Shown: positions 21,476 to 30,578, counted from the stretch's first letter. The stretch: 64,000 bases of DNA from Enterobacter sp. JBIWA008 (GCF_019968765.1 NZ_CP074149.1:3224001-3288000), one strand, 5' to 3'. Numbers and translations: made by a program. Notes: a model not told the origin generated them from the sequence alone.

Positions 21476-22605
21476 TATGCGCCCTCCCCCAGACCTGCCG
21501 CGATGGCATCGCCAATCGCTTTCAGCGCCTGTTCAGCATCAGCACCCTGTGCGGTGAAACGCAGACGGTGGCCTTTCTTCACGCCCAGCGCGACAACTTT
21601 CATCAGACTACGGCCATTGGCCGGTTTGCCCGTGCCGTCAAGATTCGCCACGGTAATCTCACTCTCGAATTGTTTAATGGTATTCACCAGCATGGTGCCC
21701 GGACGGGCATGCAGGCCGTGCTCATTGCGTACCACGAACTCAGCGGTCTGCACGTCTTCAGTCGGCGCATCATCACTGGTCAGCAGTGCCAGCAAGGTGG
21801 AGGCATCAGCATTCAGCAGTTTTTCAGCTTTATTGTTCAGCAGCAGATCGCCCAGACGCTTCAGCACGGAAATCGGCTGCTCATCGTTCATCGCCACGGT
21901 CACCAGCATGGCCGCGCGCTCGCCTTCCACGTCAAACGCATTGGCCGCGCGGCTCACGGCGATAGCGCTGCGCAGGTTGCCTTCAGCACTGTCGTTCAGC
22001 CAGATACCCTGACCCAGATTCAATGGCTTATCGTTAATCACGCGCGTCACAAACGTGGCATCCGCCGCGCCGGCTTCTTTCAGACGACCCGCGTTCAGCG
22101 CCTGCAGCGTCACCAGATCGGAGGCAACCACGTCCAGCGTCAGCGTTTCATTATCCAGTTTCAGCGCTTCGCTCTGGTTTTCGCCCATCAGCAAGGCGCG
22201 CAGCTCTTCAGCTGTGGTTGCGGACTTAAGCTGTTCAGCCACATCGTCATCGCTCAGGACATGCGTCAGCTGACGCAGAAGACCTAAGTGTTCGTCGCTG
22301 CTGGCCGCGATGCCGATAGCCACGTAGGCCACCTGACCGTCGCCCCAGAGCACGCCCTGCGGGAACTGATAAACCTTAACGCCGGTTTTCAGCACCTGAT
22401 CGCGGGTGTCGGTTGTGCCGTGCGGAATGGCAATGCCATTGCCGAGGAAGGTTGAGGTCTGCTGCTCGCGGGCCAGCATGCCGTTTACATAGCCTTCCGC
22501 GACGTTACCCGCCTGCACAAGCGCAGCGGCAACCTGGCGAATAGCCTCTTCTTTATCCCCGGCCTGAGCGCCCGGGTGGATATCCTGAACAGATAACTGG
22601 AACAT
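21475..22605 (-). CDS. fruB: Fructose PTS diphosphoryl transfer protein FruB
   Basis: The 376-residue protein has an EIIA-Fru domain (phospho-His 62 in [13 protein letters not shown]), a middle domain, and a C-terminal HPr-like FPr domain (about 284-376) with phospho-His 299 in [10 protein letters not shown]. It carries phosphate from enzyme I to FruA. First gene of fruBKA, with two Cra operator matches upstream. Confidence 0.97.
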   Translation of the reverse strand: MFQLSVQDIHPGAQAGDKEEAIRQVAAALVQAGNVAEGYVNGMLAREQQTSTFLGNGIAIPHGTTDTRDQVLKTGVKVYQFPQGVLWGDGQVAYVAIGIAASSDEHLGLLRQLTHVLSDDDVAEQLKSATTAEELRALLMGENQSEALKLDNETLTLDVVASDLVTLQALNAGRLKEAGAADATFVTRVINDKPLNLGQGIWLNDSAEGNLRSAIAVSRAANAFDVEGERAAMLVTVAMNDEQPISVLKRLGDLLLNNKAEKLLNADASTLLALLTSDDAPTEDVQTAEFVVRNEHGLHARPGTMLVNTIKQFESEITVANLDGTGKPANGRSLMKVVALGVKKGHRLRFTAQGADAEQALKAIGDAIAAGLGEGA

Positions 22606-22626
22606 GGTTCTCCACTCCTGCTGAAC

Positions 22627-22708
22627 TTGAATCGTTTCAGCTTTAATGAGAAAAAATGCGCTAGCCTGCTCCGTTTGTTAAAACAAGATAGCGCTGAAAC
22701 GTTTCAAA
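22627..22708 (-). promoter_or_regulatory. Two Cra (FruR) operators before fruB
   Basis: TTGAATCGTTTCAG at 22627-22640 and GCTGAAACGTTTCAAA at 22693-22708 both match the Cra consensus TGAAACGTTTCA, the second perfectly. The pair lies upstream of fruB, as in E. coli, where Cra represses the operon until fructose 1-phosphate is present. The rest of the 360-bp fruB-setB gap shows only a weak hairpin (ATGCCA/TGGCAT, 22864-22888). Confidence 0.9.
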
Positions 22709-22965
22709 AAGTCTTGCGCTTTCTGCAATCTCTTGCAAGAAAACTCGTATTTTCGATCTCAGAATTTAGAGATACAGCACATTTCTTCTTCGTTCAGCTG
22801 AATTTTGCTGAAGTTCAGCAAGACAGTTTCAGCTAAGGTCAGCCGGGTAAGATGTAAGTTGAAATGCCATTTTGATTTTTCGTGGCATCATTGACCGCAC
22901 CCACTGTTTATTTTTTAGTTGACGGCGTACACTCCGCCCCTTCCTGCTACTGCTAATTATAAAAC

Positions 22966-24147
22966 ATGCATAACACCCCTGCGGCCGTCTCGCCGAAGCC
23001 TTTTGATTTGACCTCAGCGGCCTTCCTGATTGTTGCCTTCTTCACTGGCATAGCCGGTGCGTTACAGACGCCGACGCTGAGCCTATTTCTGACTAATGAG
23101 GTTCACGTCCGTCCGGCAATGGTGGGCTTCTTCTTTACCGGAAGCGCCATCATCGGCATCCTGGTTAGCCAGTTTCTGGCAGGGCGATCCGACAGAAAAG
23201 GCGATCGTAAAAGCCTGATCGTTTTCTGCTGTCTGCTTGGCGTCATGGCCTGCATTCTGTTTGCCTGGAACCGAAACTATTTCATTCTGCTCTTCGTCGG
23301 GGTATTCCTGAGCAGCTTTGGCTCAACGGCGAACCCCCAGCTGTTCGCGCTTGCCCGAGAACACGCCGACCATACCGGACGTGAAGCGGTGATGTTCAGC
23401 TCTGTCCTGCGTGCTCAGGTGTCGCTGGCATGGGTGATTGGTCCGCCGCTGGCTTATGCGCTGGCGATGGGTTTTGGCTTTACGGTGATGTACCTGAGTG
23501 CGGCTGTCGCATTTGTCGTGTGCGGCGCGCTGGTGTGGTTCTTCCTGCCATCCATGCGCAAAAAGCCCAAAGTGGCAACGGGCGTGCTGGAAGCGCCGCG
23601 ACGCAACCGACGCGATGCCCTGCTCCTGTTTGTTATCTGCACGCTGATGTGGGGCACCAACAGCCTGTATATCATTACTATGCCGCTGTTTATTATCAAT
23701 GAGCTGCACCTGTCGGAGAAGCTGGCTGGCATTATGATGGGCACCGCGGCCGGGCTTGAGATCCCGACGATGCTCATCGCAGGCTATTACGCAAAGCGCT
23801 TCGGCAAGCGTTTTCTGATGCGCATCGCCGCTGTCGCCGGTCTGCTTTTCTATATCGGTATGCTGACGGTACATACGCCGGGGCTGTTGCTGGCCTTACA
23901 GCTGCTGAACGCCATCTATATTGGCATTCTCGCCGGGATAGGCATGCTCTATTTCCAGGATCTGATGCCGGGCCAGGCAGGCTCCGCCACCACCCTTTAT
24001 ACTAATACCACCCGCGTGGGCTGGATTATCGCAGGCTCAATGGCCGGGATCGTTGCCGAAATCTGGAACTATCACACGGTGTTCTGGATTGCGCTGGTGA
24101 TGTGCACGCTGACGATCGGCTGTCTGGCGAGGATTAAAGACGTTTAA
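22966..24147 (+). CDS. setB: Sugar efflux transporter SetB
   Basis: The 393-residue major facilitator protein has twelve hydrophobic segments and the Set family features GIAGALQTPTLSLFLTNEV and FLAGRSDRKGDRK. It is the length of E. coli SetB. It exports lactose, glucose and analogues. In E. coli yeiW follows directly; here only a decayed piece of it remains (24168-24270). Confidence 0.94.
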   Translation: MHNTPAAVSPKPFDLTSAAFLIVAFFTGIAGALQTPTLSLFLTNEVHVRPAMVGFFFTGSAIIGILVSQFLAGRSDRKGDRKSLIVFCCLLGVMACILFAWNRNYFILLFVGVFLSSFGSTANPQLFALAREHADHTGREAVMFSSVLRAQVSLAWVIGPPLAYALAMGFGFTVMYLSAAVAFVVCGALVWFFLPSMRKKPKVATGVLEAPRRNRRDALLLFVICTLMWGTNSLYIITMPLFIINELHLSEKLAGIMMGTAAGLEIPTMLIAGYYAKRFGKRFLMRIAAVAGLLFYIGMLTVHTPGLLLALQLLNAIYIGILAGIGMLYFQDLMPGQAGSATTLYTNTTRVGWIIAGSMAGIVAEIWNYHTVFWIALVMCTLTIGCLARIKDV

Positions 24148-24167
24148 GGCGCGCTCAAGAAGGTACG

Positions 24168-24270
24168 TCATCGCCTGCACTCGCGTGCTGCCACACTGTT
24201 CGACAGTGGGCTGGAGCCCCTAGCAGACCTTCGGGCGCAACGGTGAGCCAAAGATCATGCACAGGTTAGC
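24168..24270 (-). pseudogene. yeiW: Decayed 3' part of yeiW next to setB (copy A)
   Basis: Read on the minus strand, this gives [16 protein letters not shown], then an in-frame TAG, then GLQPTVEQCGSTRVQAMTYLLERA. This is the C-terminal half of the cysteine-rich YeiW protein, interrupted by a stop. Homology ends abruptly at 24270, where island DNA begins. From its place after setB I infer it is the native yeiW 3' end; the matching 5' end lies 25 kb away at 49110-49193. The rest of 24271-24370 shows nothing recognisable. Confidence 0.75.
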
Positions 24271-24370
24271 ATGCAAATTCTCGTACAAGGACTGATCTCA
24301 TTTGGAATTGAAGAGAAGTGGCGATCGTATTTCATCGCCACCCGCTATTGATTCAAACCCATCATATTGC

Positions 24371-25063
24371 TTATGACGTGGCTTCTACTGCTTCTACGAT
24401 CAATTTAGTAACGGCCTCTGCTTGTGAAGCAAGCGAAGCGTGGCCAGAATCAAGAGTGATAACCTTACGAGGCAGAATACGTGCCGACATGACTTTCTGA
24501 TTATCTGGATGGATCATGCGATCTTTGCTTGAGATCTGATACCAGGAGGGTTTGTTTCGCCAGGCCGGGGTGGTAATAGTGCCAGCAAATGTTGCACCAA
24601 GCGGTGCTTTTTGCGTCACGGACATAACCCAGGCATCCTCCTCGCTTAAATCCTGGCAAAAACTTTCGTGATATTTGTCATAATTAATCCACAAATAGCC
24701 ATCGTTATCGGGTGCGATACTCGAAAAAGCCTCAGGCGGTATCTGCTCGGTGAGTGCCCCCGGGCTTTCCCCTTTATCCGGGGCAAAGGCTGCAATATAA
24801 ACGAGCCCTGCCACGTTAGGGAGATTGCCAGCCTCGGTGATAACAGCGCCACCGTATGAATGCCCAACAAGAAGTACCTCCCCCTCCTGCTGGCTTACCA
24901 TTTTCTGTAGGCGATTTACATCCTCTGAAAAAGACATTAAGGACAGTTCAATAGCACGGACATTCCGATAGCCTTGCTGATAAAGCGCCTGGATAACCTT
25001 ACTCCAGTGTGCTGCGCCCCCCCAAAAACCATGAACGAGAATAATAGTATTATCTTTTGACAT
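24371..25063 (-). CDS. Alpha/beta hydrolase
   Basis: The 230-residue protein shows the alpha/beta hydrolase fold of the small EstC-like esterase group: oxyanion region LVHGFWGGAAHW (9-20), nucleophile elbow GHSYGG (about 68-73), a late aspartate (SSKDRMIHPDN) and catalytic His in DSGHASL. No signal peptide, so cytoplasmic. Substrate unknown. A strong ribosome site AGGAGA precedes the ATG. It is divergent from an AraC regulator 63 bp away, which probably controls it. First cargo gene of the island. Confidence 0.8.
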   Translation of the reverse strand: MSKDNTIILVHGFWGGAAHWSKVIQALYQQGYRNVRAIELSLMSFSEDVNRLQKMVSQQEGEVLLVGHSYGGAVITEAGNLPNVAGLVYIAAFAPDKGESPGALTEQIPPEAFSSIAPDNDGYLWINYDKYHESFCQDLSEEDAWVMSVTQKAPLGATFAGTITTPAWRNKPSWYQISSKDRMIHPDNQKVMSARILPRKVITLDSGHASLASQAEAVTKLIVEAVEATS

Positions 25064-25126
25064 GACACATCTCCTTCGATTGCGTAAATTGCCATTAAAA
25101 AATAGTTAAAATAAAAAAGAGAATCT

Positions 25127-26026
25127 ATGACAAATTCAATTAAAAACATTGCACAGACTCTTAACTTGACCGATGCCTTGTCGGATGTGCTTGCATCTGT
25201 CCGATTAACAGGTGGATTCGTTGAAGCGTATGAATCGGATCCCTTGCCCGAGCTGGCTTTCGGACGGCATGAGCGATCGATGCTAATAGTCAGAAGTGGA
25301 ATGCTACTCTTTCGGTGCGGTGACGTCGGGGGAGGCTTAATTGAGTTACATGAAGGAGATGTTGTTCTGCTTGCCTACGGCTCAGATTTTACTGTGTCGC
25401 ACTCCCCCCTCTTCACAGAAAGATGTGAGTGGTTAAGAGGGACTTTTTACCTTGATGAACGGCTGTGTGAGCCTCTGCTATCCTGCCTGCCGAAGGTTAT
25501 GGTTTTGCGCCAGATTACACATGGTGCGATGGACTGGCTGGAGACAGCATCACGCTTCATTCTAAATGAAATTAAAATGCCTGAGCCTGGAGGTGCGGTG
25601 ATGATTTCACGCATCATGGAATTATTGCTAATACGGGTATTAAGGCTTTGGGCACAAGATCCATCAGCACAGGCAAGCTGGCTTCTTGGAGCAACAGACC
25701 CCATCATTGGTCGTGTGTTAAGCGCCATGCATATCGCACCAGAGAAAGCCTGGTCCGTGCCCGAACTCGCGAAAATAGCTTGCCTTTCCCGCGCAGCTTT
25801 CGCAGCCCGTTTTGCAACGTTGGTCGGCCAGCCCCCGTTACGATATCTGATTAGTTTGCGCCTCGATAAATCCGCAGAGATACTAAAACGGACGAAGCAT
25901 ACCATTGCGGCAGTGGCTGAAGAGTCGGGATATACCTCGGAAGCAGCGTTTAGCCGGGCATTCAAGTTAAGATTTGGCTCCAGCCCCTCACGTTGGCGTC
26001 AACAAAATATCCTTAACGCCATATAA
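25127..26026 (+). CDS. AraC-family regulator (cupin-type sensor domain)
   Basis: The 299-residue protein has an N-terminal cupin-like ligand domain (about 15-180) and a C-terminal AraC double helix-turn-helix (about 195-298) with the conserved LAKIACLSRAAFAARFATLVGQPPLRYL and VAEESGYTSEAAFSRAFK stretches. It belongs to the group often found divergent to oxidoreductase or hydrolase genes. It most likely regulates the adjacent alpha/beta hydrolase gene; effector unknown. Confidence 0.82.
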   Translation: MTNSIKNIAQTLNLTDALSDVLASVRLTGGFVEAYESDPLPELAFGRHERSMLIVRSGMLLFRCGDVGGGLIELHEGDVVLLAYGSDFTVSHSPLFTERCEWLRGTFYLDERLCEPLLSCLPKVMVLRQITHGAMDWLETASRFILNEIKMPEPGGAVMISRIMELLLIRVLRLWAQDPSAQASWLLGATDPIIGRVLSAMHIAPEKAWSVPELAKIACLSRAAFAARFATLVGQPPLRYLISLRLDKSAEILKRTKHTIAAVAEESGYTSEAAFSRAFKLRFGSSPSRWRQQNILNAI

Positions 26027-26162
26027 GGAATGTAGAGAAGCAGTTTGAAGAGAAATGTGACCTTCTGCTCTATGATCGAAACGACTAACCTGCATGGCTT
26101 AAAAATCTGGGTTTGTCGTTTATGCATTATGCAATTTGTCAGATGGACACAGTGCAAACCAC

Positions 26163-26347
26163 TCAATCAGGAGCGGTCTGCTCTTCAAGATTAAGCAAGT
26201 ATGTCATCGCTTCCTCTCTGTTCACAGAACACATTTCAAACGATGGCTGCAAGGTACTACACACTTTTGGCCGCATCGGTGAGTCAAAGATCATGCACAG
26301 ATTGGTTTCCGAGAGCTGGACACAGCGGGTATTGGCAGGTTTGCCTA
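26163..26347 (-). pseudogene. yeiW: 3' half of yeiW at the recombinase end (copy B), with attachment-like core
   Basis: The minus strand encodes [17 protein letters not shown] onward to EEQTAPD and a stop, an intact C-terminal half of YeiW. Upstream of GKP the reading becomes MNNYML, unrelated to YeiW. The break falls at AGGTTTGCC (26339-26347), the same place where the native 5' piece breaks (AGGCTTGCC, 49110-49118). Lying about 85 bp before a large serine recombinase, it is a likely hybrid attachment site. Upstream DNA from 26027 to 26162 holds nothing else I recognise. Confidence 0.75.
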
Positions 26348-26431
26348 ACATATAATTATTCACTGTTTAAAAATCACATTCCTGCTGTTAGCATCTGATC
26401 AATCAATACCATCTGAAGGGAATCACACTTA

Positions 26432-28348
26432 ATGAAACCTAAGCTGTATTCGTACGTGCGTTTTTCATCTGTGAAACAACGGGAAGGTAACTCCCTGGAA
26501 CGTCAGCAAGATACCGCTCTAAAAATTGCGGCCCGTTATAATCTCGAACTTGATACAACGGCTTTCCATGATCTCGGCATGTCCGCGTTCAAAGGAAGAA
26601 ATGCTCATGAAGGGAAGCTTTCGGAGTTCATCAAGCAGATTGGGGTTAAAGTTCCTGTTGGTTCGTGGCTAGTAGTCGAAAACCTTGACCGCATTAGCCG
26701 TGATGATGCCTGGACAGCTTTGGATATATTCAAGAGCATACTTAGCAAGGGGATAGTTGTTGTTACTGGCATGGATGAAAAGGTCTATAAGTACGCGGAC
26801 GTAAAGAATAATCCAACCGATTTAATCATTTCATTGTTGATGTTCACACGCGCCCACGACGAATCGTTGACAAAAAAGAATCGGGTTGAAGCCCAAGCCC
26901 GTTCGCTGATACGGTACAACCTGACAAGAAAAGCGGGAACGCCAGCAAAAGCAATAGAATCAGTGGGTCAGAATGTCTGGTGGGTAGATACAAAATCAGG
27001 ATACGTTACCCCACACCCAATGTATTTTCCAGCAGCGCAGAAGATTATAGAACTGAAACAAAACGGTGAAACTCTTCTTGGAATCCAACGATATCTTAAC
27101 GAACACTACCCAGCCCCTAAAAAGAGGATTTATAAAGACCAGACAGGTCAAGCATTGAAGCCCAAAACGGAACAATGGGGCAAGCATTTAATTCGAACCT
27201 TCTTGAATCCTACTGTTTATGGGCAAAAGGTCTTTACGCTGGATAAGCGAGATGAATCAGGTGTCGTTATATACGATCCGGATTCAGAACACCCATTGAA
27301 AGAAACATTCGTTATTCCTGATTACTACCCGGCACTGATTTCAGAAATAGACTATCTCACTCTATCAAAACTGGATCGACACCGAGCAGTTACTAGAAGC
27401 TCCTCAAAATACCCAGAGGGCAACCCTGAACCCGAAATCCCATTACTATCAGGAATTGGAATTCTTTTCTGCGGGAAGTGTGGATCTTTTATGTTCAAAT
27501 CAGGTTCAAACGAAAATAAATACCGTTATATCTGTGGTTCAAAGATTGTTCAGGGTAAACCTTGCGGTAAAAAAGGGTTTACATCTTACCAGCTTGAGCA
27601 CACTATTTTGCAACTAATCGCTGATCACGTCTGGAACAACCATCAAGAAGATAAAACAGCGTGGTATGAATCTGAGATTGAAAAGGCCTCAGAATCTATT
27701 GATAAGCTTCTGAAACTGGCAACTTTAACTGACAGTCTCGAAGAACTGGCAGAACAGATTCGTTCGTACAAACATAAAAAAGCGACACTTGAACGAGAAT
27801 TTCAACAGTACAAAATCAGCCGCTCAGAAATTCAAACTACGGGCTGGGATCAATTTCGAAATTTCGATATTCATGACACAAAGAACCCTGACCGTAAGCG
27901 AATTAGGCTAAAGATTAAGCAAGCTATCAAACGTATTAATTGCTATGACATTGATGGGCGGCATGGTCATTTTGAAGTAACCTTCGCCGACGAGGCAAAA
28001 CAAAGGATAGTGATTAAGTTCAATCGAAACCGATCACCTGGTGTTTCGTATGTAGAAGCACAGACAGTAAACGATCATGACTTATTAAAAATGCAAGGAT
28101 TTGTAATGCATTCCTTCATTGATGAACTGATTTCGCCTGACAAATTTGCGCAGCAGATTAAGGACAAGCATGAAGTCAGCATTCTAAACCCGACGTTTAT
28201 AACCAAGCTGGAGGATGGTGTAAACCGAGACGAAGGCAATGGATTGGCTATCAAGGTAGATAGCACTACAAGTAAATCGTATGCAACTGTCAACGGTATT
28301 AAATACGAGATTAACTCGCTGGAAGACTTAGAAAAACTTTCACAGTAA
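26432..28348 (+). CDS. Large serine recombinase (probable island integrase)
   Basis: The 638-residue protein has an N-terminal resolvase domain with catalytic Ser in YVRFSSVKQREGNSLERQ (about 12) and the Arg motif ENLDRISRD (about 89), a recombinase domain (about 165-300), a zinc beta-ribbon (CGKCG...YICG...PCGKKG, about 350-385) and a coiled-coil stretch (about 410-465). This is the architecture of phage-type large serine integrases. Its gene abuts a half yeiW with an attachment-like core, so it probably integrates into yeiW. Codon use is AT-richer than in the core. Confidence 0.9.
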   Translation: MKPKLYSYVRFSSVKQREGNSLERQQDTALKIAARYNLELDTTAFHDLGMSAFKGRNAHEGKLSEFIKQIGVKVPVGSWLVVENLDRISRDDAWTALDIFKSILSKGIVVVTGMDEKVYKYADVKNNPTDLIISLLMFTRAHDESLTKKNRVEAQARSLIRYNLTRKAGTPAKAIESVGQNVWWVDTKSGYVTPHPMYFPAAQKIIELKQNGETLLGIQRYLNEHYPAPKKRIYKDQTGQALKPKTEQWGKHLIRTFLNPTVYGQKVFTLDKRDESGVVIYDPDSEHPLKETFVIPDYYPALISEIDYLTLSKLDRHRAVTRSSSKYPEGNPEPEIPLLSGIGILFCGKCGSFMFKSGSNENKYRYICGSKIVQGKPCGKKGFTSYQLEHTILQLIADHVWNNHQEDKTAWYESEIEKASESIDKLLKLATLTDSLEELAEQIRSYKHKKATLEREFQQYKISRSEIQTTGWDQFRNFDIHDTKNPDRKRIRLKIKQAIKRINCYDIDGRHGHFEVTFADEAKQRIVIKFNRNRSPGVSYVEAQTVNDHDLLKMQGFVMHSFIDELISPDKFAQQIKDKHEVSILNPTFITKLEDGVNRDEGNGLAIKVDSTTSKSYATVNGIKYEINSLEDLEKLSQ

Positions 28349-28455
28349 ATCACACTCCCCTTGCATACCTGTAAGGGGGACGCCTACCAACCCCCCCAGT
28401 TGCTCTATCTCAGTTTCTGTTACATCAAGGCATTCTCGGAATTCTTCACATCACA

Positions 28456-28509
28456 ATTGATCGTTTTTATAGATCAATTTCACTATATTGATAGATTTTA
28501 TAGATCAAT
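28456..28509. repeat. Two 31-bp-spaced operator-like repeats
   Basis: TTTTATAGATCAAT occurs at 28465-28478 and again at 28496-28509, exactly 31 bp apart (about three helical turns). Each is the right arm of an imperfect inverted repeat (ATTGATC...GATCAAT at 28456-28478). The pair lies between the recombinase and the small-gene cluster, where a promoter for the latter is expected. Confidence 0.6.
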
Positions 28510-28606
28510 GTAAGATCATGATTCTTTGAGTAGCGTTTCTCGCAAGCAAGATTCACGGGATGGCGATCTGCCCCCGATGGAGTGCAATAGAAAGAAGGTA
28601 TCCAGA

Positions 28607-29047
28607 ATGACTATCCTTATAAAAACCTTAAAAATCATGGCATCAGGTGTTGTTCTCATTTCAGGTATAACCGCAGCCTCCAGTACCGTCTATTTCTTAC
28701 CTGAGGCGAAATCAATGGGTGTCGCCAGCAGCGACAAAAACGCACTGATGTTTCTCGGGATGGACAGGGATGTAAATCTGAAGGGAATATGCTTCGCGAT
28801 GACAAAGCAATCATCATCAATCGTTCCGCTGGTAGATATCACTGCTACAACTGATAACGGCAGATTCACGATGCACGGGTTACGCCCTAATGTCAGTGAT
28901 TCTAAAGAAGTCGCTTGTTCCTTCGGGTCCGAAGCTGGTGATTTCTTGACTGGCATTTCGAAGTCAACAGCCGTTAACGTGAAGCTGGATTTCAATGGCG
29001 AGATCCGCAATTACAGTTTCGACACCACAGAGTTCGGAAAATGTTGA
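28607..29047 (+). CDS. Hypothetical envelope protein
   Basis: The ATG at 28607 follows AAGAAGG at a good distance, giving 146 residues. Residues about 7-27 form one hydrophobic segment (signal peptide or anchor), so the product is probably periplasmic or membrane-bound. I recognise no family. Its TGA overlaps the next start (ATGTTGA at 29041-29047), so translation is coupled to the LprI-like gene. An upstream in-frame start at 28526 is unsupported. Confidence 0.6.
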   Translation: MTILIKTLKIMASGVVLISGITAASSTVYFLPEAKSMGVASSDKNALMFLGMDRDVNLKGICFAMTKQSSSIVPLVDITATTDNGRFTMHGLRPNVSDSKEVACSFGSEAGDFLTGISKSTAVNVKLDFNGEIRNYSFDTTEFGKC

Positions 29048-29367
29048 CTGCCAATGGGAAAGGTGTGTGGGAAAAAGCAGCTAAAGACTACGCTCAGGGA
29101 GTACTTGCACCCGTTTTCTATAACAGCGATAGCGAAGCCCCCAAAAACAATGCAGTAACCTCAAACGTCGATACACACAGTTATAAAGCAAGCGATGATA
29201 AACTTAATTCAGTCTGGAAAAATCTTAGCTCTGATACACGTAAACGCTTGCTCCCTGCGCAAAGAGAATGGATAAAGCAAAAGTCTGACTGCAATAATGA
29301 ACAGAAATGTCTTACCGACATGACGAACAATCGCATTCGTGAACTGGAGTCTGAAAATGGAAAATAA
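29041..29367 (+). CDS. Small protein with LprI-type (DUF1311) C-terminal half
   Basis: The 108-residue product ends in a stretch typical of the second half of LprI / DUF1311 lysozyme-inhibitor-like domains: LLPAQREWIKQKSDCNNEQKCL (the W and paired cysteines). The first half of the domain, with its usual DC...IC motif, is missing, and no signal peptide is seen. It may be the displaced tail of the preceding gene or a degraded protein. It overlaps both neighbours (start 29041, stop 29367). Confidence 0.55.
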   Translation: MLTANGKGVWEKAAKDYAQGVLAPVFYNSDSEAPKNNAVTSNVDTHSYKASDDKLNSVWKNLSSDTRKRLLPAQREWIKQKSDCNNEQKCLTDMTNNRIRELESENGK

Positions 29368-29707
29368 TACGCTGGCTTTGGTTTTAAAAAACGATTGGGT
29401 AACTTCGTCTTCTGGTAATACCTATGCCGGACAATACACGGTCGGACGATTTCACCTGACAGATGAGTTAATCATTGAGTATATGAAGCTGATACATGGA
29501 ATCGAAATACCTGATTCATGGGTCAGTAGTTGTTTCACTAACATATCAGATATCGATACTCGCAAGGTTATGTATATGGAAGGCTGCGATATGTTAACGA
29601 TAGACATAATGAATGAGATCCGTAACGCAGTGAAGTACCCGTCTGAAGATGTGAAAATATACCGCAATGGCAATAATGTGACAAAAATAGAACTCATGGA
29701 AGAATGA
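29357..29707 (+). CDS. Hypothetical protein
   Basis: The ATG at 29357 overlaps the end of the LprI-like gene by 11 bases, indicating one transcript. The 116-residue product has no signal peptide or membrane segment; I recognise no family. The AT-rich sequence and overlap suggest a cytoplasmic partner of the two upstream envelope proteins, for example an immunity-type protein. That role is an inference only. Confidence 0.55.
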   Translation: MENNTLALVLKNDWVTSSSGNTYAGQYTVGRFHLTDELIIEYMKLIHGIEIPDSWVSSCFTNISDIDTRKVMYMEGCDMLTIDIMNEIRNAVKYPSEDVKIYRNGNNVTKIELMEE

Positions 29708-29875
29708 AATCAAATCACCTTATGAAGGTTATATTAAAATTTCAGTCATCAATTGTGCTATAACCTCTTGCGTCCATCTCCTGTAGGCCGTTCAGAATCA
29801 TTCTGACGGTTCAAACCAATATGAACATTTTAACTTCCTAGTAGTAGTATGGATAATTCAAATAAGGATAATATA

Positions 29876-30250
29876 ATGAAGAAACTATTAGTAACTACCA
29901 TTCTTTCAGTAGCATCATTATCAGCTAGTTCTTGGGCAATGTCACCAGGTCTCATGCTAACTGCAACAGACCTGTCCAAAGTACCCGATGGCTCTCTTTG
30001 CCAAAACGGTGGACCAAGCAGAGACCTGCTACTATCTGTTGCATCAGCAGACGCCCGTCGATACGATGGTACATATGACCAGTTATTCAAATTAGAACAA
30101 AATATTCTGGAAAAAATGGAGCATGTTATTGAGCGACGCTGCAAGAAATATACCAACGGTCGTTGGGAACGTGGCTACAAGCCTTACAATCAATTCAAAT
30201 TGAGGGAAGAAATAAACAAACCAGGCAAGAAACTTCCAATTGGCTATTAA
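29876..30250 (+). CDS. Hypothetical secreted protein
   Basis: The ATG at 29876, after AAGGATAAT, starts a clear signal peptide (MKKLLVTTILSVASLSASSWA), giving 124 residues. The mature part carries two cysteines and a basic C-terminus. No family recognised. It is separated from the previous cluster by about 170 bp without a gene, so it may have its own promoter. Confidence 0.6.
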   Translation: MKKLLVTTILSVASLSASSWAMSPGLMLTATDLSKVPDGSLCQNGGPSRDLLLSVASADARRYDGTYDQLFKLEQNILEKMEHVIERRCKKYTNGRWERGYKPYNQFKLREEINKPGKKLPIGY

Positions 30251-30331
30251 TTCTTTCTTCGACTAATTGCGCGCCAGAATAGTATTATTGCGGATGCTCT
30301 TGACACGCCATTTCCGGACAACTTTTGTATT

Positions 30332-30418
30332 TTAAGTTAACAACGCCCGCTGCCACCGGAGTTCCCTCGGAGAGTGATATCCCAGCGCGCTGTGCGGGTG
30401 GTTTACCGCATCAATGCT
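30332..30418 (-). pseudogene. C-terminal remnant of an IS3-family transposase
   Basis: The minus strand reads SIDAVNHPHSALGYHSPREF and then WQRALLT before a stop at 30332-30334. NHxRPHSALGYxSPxEF is the ending of IS3-family OrfB integrases. No other part of the element is visible, so it is a scar. It occupies most of the 350-bp gap between the secreted protein gene and the resolvase. Confidence 0.75.
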
Positions 30419-30504
30419 AATGGGGGTATCCCCTTCCTTTCAAAAATCGCAGATATTTTACCTCCATCTTTTAGGTCTATTTAGGGTATACCTGATAAAG
30501 ACCA

Positions 30505-30578
30505 TGATACAAAGTATCAATAGGGTTAAATTTGACTCTATTGACAATAAAAACATGCACTGTATCATATGGGTATCA
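30505..30578 (+). promoter_or_regulatory. Resolvase promoter with palindromic res-like sites
   Basis: TGATACAAAGTATCA (30505-30519) is a perfect palindrome. Its half GTATCA recurs at 30562 and 30573, overlapping a promoter with -35 TTGACA (30541) and -10 TATCAT (30563), spacer 16. The layout fits a resolvase binding region that also represses its own gene. Confidence 0.6.
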
